A stretch of DNA of 30,359 bases. It comes from JACVRW01 sp035645115. GTDB lineage: Bacteria; Actinomycetota; Thermoleophilia; Solirubrobacterales; Thermoleophilaceae. The stretch lies in the NCBI GenBank assembly GCA_035645115.1, contig DASQNF010000264.1:1-30359 (forward strand), written 5' to 3'. The notes beneath the pieces were generated by a model that was not told the DNA's origin, did not search any database, and worked only from the letters and a program-made list of their open reading frames with translations. The first letter of the stretch is position 1. Each line of letters opens with the position of its first letter. Of the stretch, positions 28,956 to 30,359 are shown piece by piece. The position numbers and the translations under genes are program-made.

Positions 28956-30359
28956 ACTTCGTGTCCGAGCTCGTCGAACGAGCCGACCCCCACCGGCTTG
29001 CGCTCGTGGCGCTCGGCCCCGACGGCGAGCGCCGCGAGATCGCGTTCGGCGAGCTGGCCGAGCGCTCCTGGAGGCTGGCGGGCGCGCTCGTCGCCCGCGG
29101 GGTGAGGCGCGGCGAGGTGGTCATGACCGTGGCCGGCAACACGCCCGGCTGGGTCGAGGCCATGCTCGCCTGCTGGCGGATCGGCGCCGTGGCGCAGCCG
29201 TGCCCGGAGCAGCTGCGGCCGGCGGACCTGCGCGCCCGCATCGAGGCCGTGACGCCAAGCGCCCTCGTGGCGGACACGCGAGACCTCGGCCTGGTCGCGG
29301 CCGCCGGTTTTCAGGGACCCGTGATCGCCGTGCCGGACCCCGCCCTGGCGGACTGCGCGCCGGCGCCCGCCGCCGAGCTCGCACCGGACGACCCGGCCCT
29401 GATCGTCTTCACCTCGGGCAGCTCGGGCGAGCCCAAGCCGATCCGCCACGGGCAGCGCTACCTCGCCGGGCAGCGCGTCCAGGCCGAGCACTGGTACGGC
29501 GCCCGCGCGGGCGAGCTCTGCTGGTGCACCGCGGCGAGCGGCTGGTCGCTGTCCGCGCGCAACGCCTTCCTGGCCGCCTGGCTGCGCGGCGCGGCGGCGC
29601 TCCTCCACGACGCGCGCTTCGACGCGGAGGAGCGGCTCGCGCTGCTCGCACGCGAGCGCGTGAACGTGCTCTGCATGTCGCCCACCGAGTACCGGGCGAT
29701 CGCCAAGCGGGCCGAGCTCGGCGCGCTGCCCGCGCTGCGCCACGCCTGCGCGGCCGGTGAGCCGCTCAATCCGGAGGTGATCCACGCCTGGCGCGAGGCC
29801 ACGGGCGTCGCTGTCCACGACGGCTACGGCCAGACCGAGACCGGCCACCTGACCGGGATGCCGATCGGCCCGCCGGTGCGGCCCGGCTCGATGGGCCGCC
29901 CGCTGCCCGGCTTCCGAGCCTGGGTCGAGCGCGGCGAGCTCGTGGTCGACCCGGCCAGCGTCCCGACCTTCTGCCTCGATGCTCCCCGCGACCGGCCCTG
30001 GCACACGGGCGACCGGGTGCGCGAGGACGAGGACGGCTACCTCTGGTTCGAGGGCCGCGCCGACGACGTGATCATCTCGGCCGGCTACCGGATCGGACCG
30101 TTCGAGGTCGAGTCGGCGCTCGTCTCCCACCCGGCCGTGGCGGAGGCCGCCGCGGTGGCGGCGCCGGACGAGCTGCGCGGCCAGGTCGTCCGCGCCGTGG
30201 TCGTGCTGCGCGACGGCCACGCTCCGGGCGAGGCGCTGGCGCGGGAGCTCCAGGAGCACGTCAAGCGGCGCACCGCCCCCTACAAGTATCCGCGCGTGGT
30301 CGAGTTCGCAGCGGCGCTGCCGAAGACCGCGAGCGGAAAGATCAGGCGCGCCGACCTGC
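28952..30359 (+). CDS. AMP-forming acyl-CoA synthetase (C-terminus outside window)
   Basis: The frame is open from GTG 28952 to the window end (469 codons) and contains the adenylate-forming signatures in order: the P-loop VFTSGSSGEPKPIRHG, GYGQTETG, WHTGDRVREDEDGYLWFEGR (with the hinge region DDVIISAGYRIGPFEVESAL) and PKTASGKIRRADL with the catalytic Lys. Members turn carboxylic acids into acyl-AMP and then acyl-CoA. The motif order and the ASGWSLSARNAF stretch suggest the medium-chain/acetyl-CoA-synthetase-like group. Only a few C-terminal residues should be missing. It is led by a 16-codon ORF with GTGA overlap. Substrate unknown; a fatty acid fits the neighbourhood. Confidence 0.9.
   Translation, partial: MNFVSELVERADPHRLALVALGPDGERREIAFGELAERSWRLAGALVARGVRRGEVVMTVAGNTPGWVEAMLACWRIGAVAQPCPEQLRPADLRARIEAVTPSALVADTRDLGLVAAAGFQGPVIAVPDPALADCAPAPAAELAPDDPALIVFTSGSSGEPKPIRHGQRYLAGQRVQAEHWYGARAGELCWCTAASGWSLSARNAFLAAWLRGAAALLHDARFDAEERLALLARERVNVLCMSPTEYRAIAKRAELGALPALRHACAAGEPLNPEVIHAWREATGVAVHDGYGQTETGHLTGMPIGPPVRPGSMGRPLPGFRAWVERGELVVDPASVPTFCLDAPRDRPWHTGDRVREDEDGYLWFEGRADDVIISAGYRIGPFEVESALVSHPAVAEAAAVAAPDELRGQVVRAVVVLRDGHAPGEALARELQEHVKRRTAPYKYPRVVEFAAALPKTASGKIRRADL

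Noticed and set aside
1..30359. tRNA or rRNA genes, CRISPR arrays, prophage, replication origin
   Set aside because: No cloverleaf-like sequence, regularly spaced repeats, phage genes or DnaA-box cluster was seen; only the IS481 remnant is mobile DNA.

Overview
The window reads as chromosomal DNA of a high-GC actinobacterium. GC-rich third positions, GTG/TTG starts, 1-4 nt stop/start overlaps, a GTP-type PEPCK, a class E-like sortase, a WhiG/FliA-type sigma factor and a c-di-AMP riboswitch ahead of an NlpC/P60 gene fit the class Thermoleophilia (Solirubrobacterales/Gaiellales-like). The exact lineage is an inference, because no rRNA or other marker gene is present.

Left end (1-2700): a metal module on the minus strand, made of a two-domain multicopper oxidase, a ZIP transporter with an extra extracytoplasmic domain, and a DtxR-family regulator cut by the window edge. 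The promoter side carries a DtxR/IdeR-like box at 2680-2700. Then come a YgfZ-like protein, a small lipoprotein, and a coiled-coil protein with PD-(D/E)XK nuclease-like residues (2715-5521).

Ethylmalonyl-CoA pathway block 1 (5689-11685): crotonyl-CoA carboxylase/reductase (ccr) coupled to an unknown 107-aa protein, a divergent metallo-beta-lactamase/ClpS pair, then ethylmalonyl-CoA mutase (ecm), the B12-mutase G-protein chaperone meaB, and a small two-TM protein. The middle (11705-18673) holds a WhiG/FliA-like sigma factor, two poorly known exported or zinc-ribbon-like proteins, a class III CoA-transferase, and a thiamine-diphosphate enzyme (coupled to a 54-aa ORF) facing an ALDH7-like dehydrogenase.

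18738-22177: GTP-PEPCK, a sortase, and a minimal LPFTG sorting-signal protein whose 3' end runs into a decayed IS481 transposase carrying a 78-bp tandem duplication.

Ethylmalonyl-CoA pathway block 2 (22180-27945): a MaoC-type hydratase (likely mesaconyl-CoA hydratase) divergent from a malyl/methylmalyl-CoA lyase, then a two-subunit acyl-CoA ligase (succinate or malate) coupled to an FixX/ETF-QO-type ferredoxin, an SCP2-like protein, and an acyl-CoA dehydrogenase with a perfect 20-bp palindromic operator. Together the two blocks could convert acetyl-CoA-derived crotonyl-CoA to glyoxylate and propionyl-CoA, with PEPCK providing the route to gluconeogenesis. This would suit growth on acetate, fatty acids or alkanes.

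Right end: an NlpC/P60 hydrolase under a c-di-AMP (ydaO) riboswitch, and an acyl-CoA synthetase cut by the window edge, preceded by a 16-codon leader ORF that overlaps its start. Across the window a TAnnnT -10 element often sits only 6-8 nt before the start codon, which implies widespread leaderless transcription.
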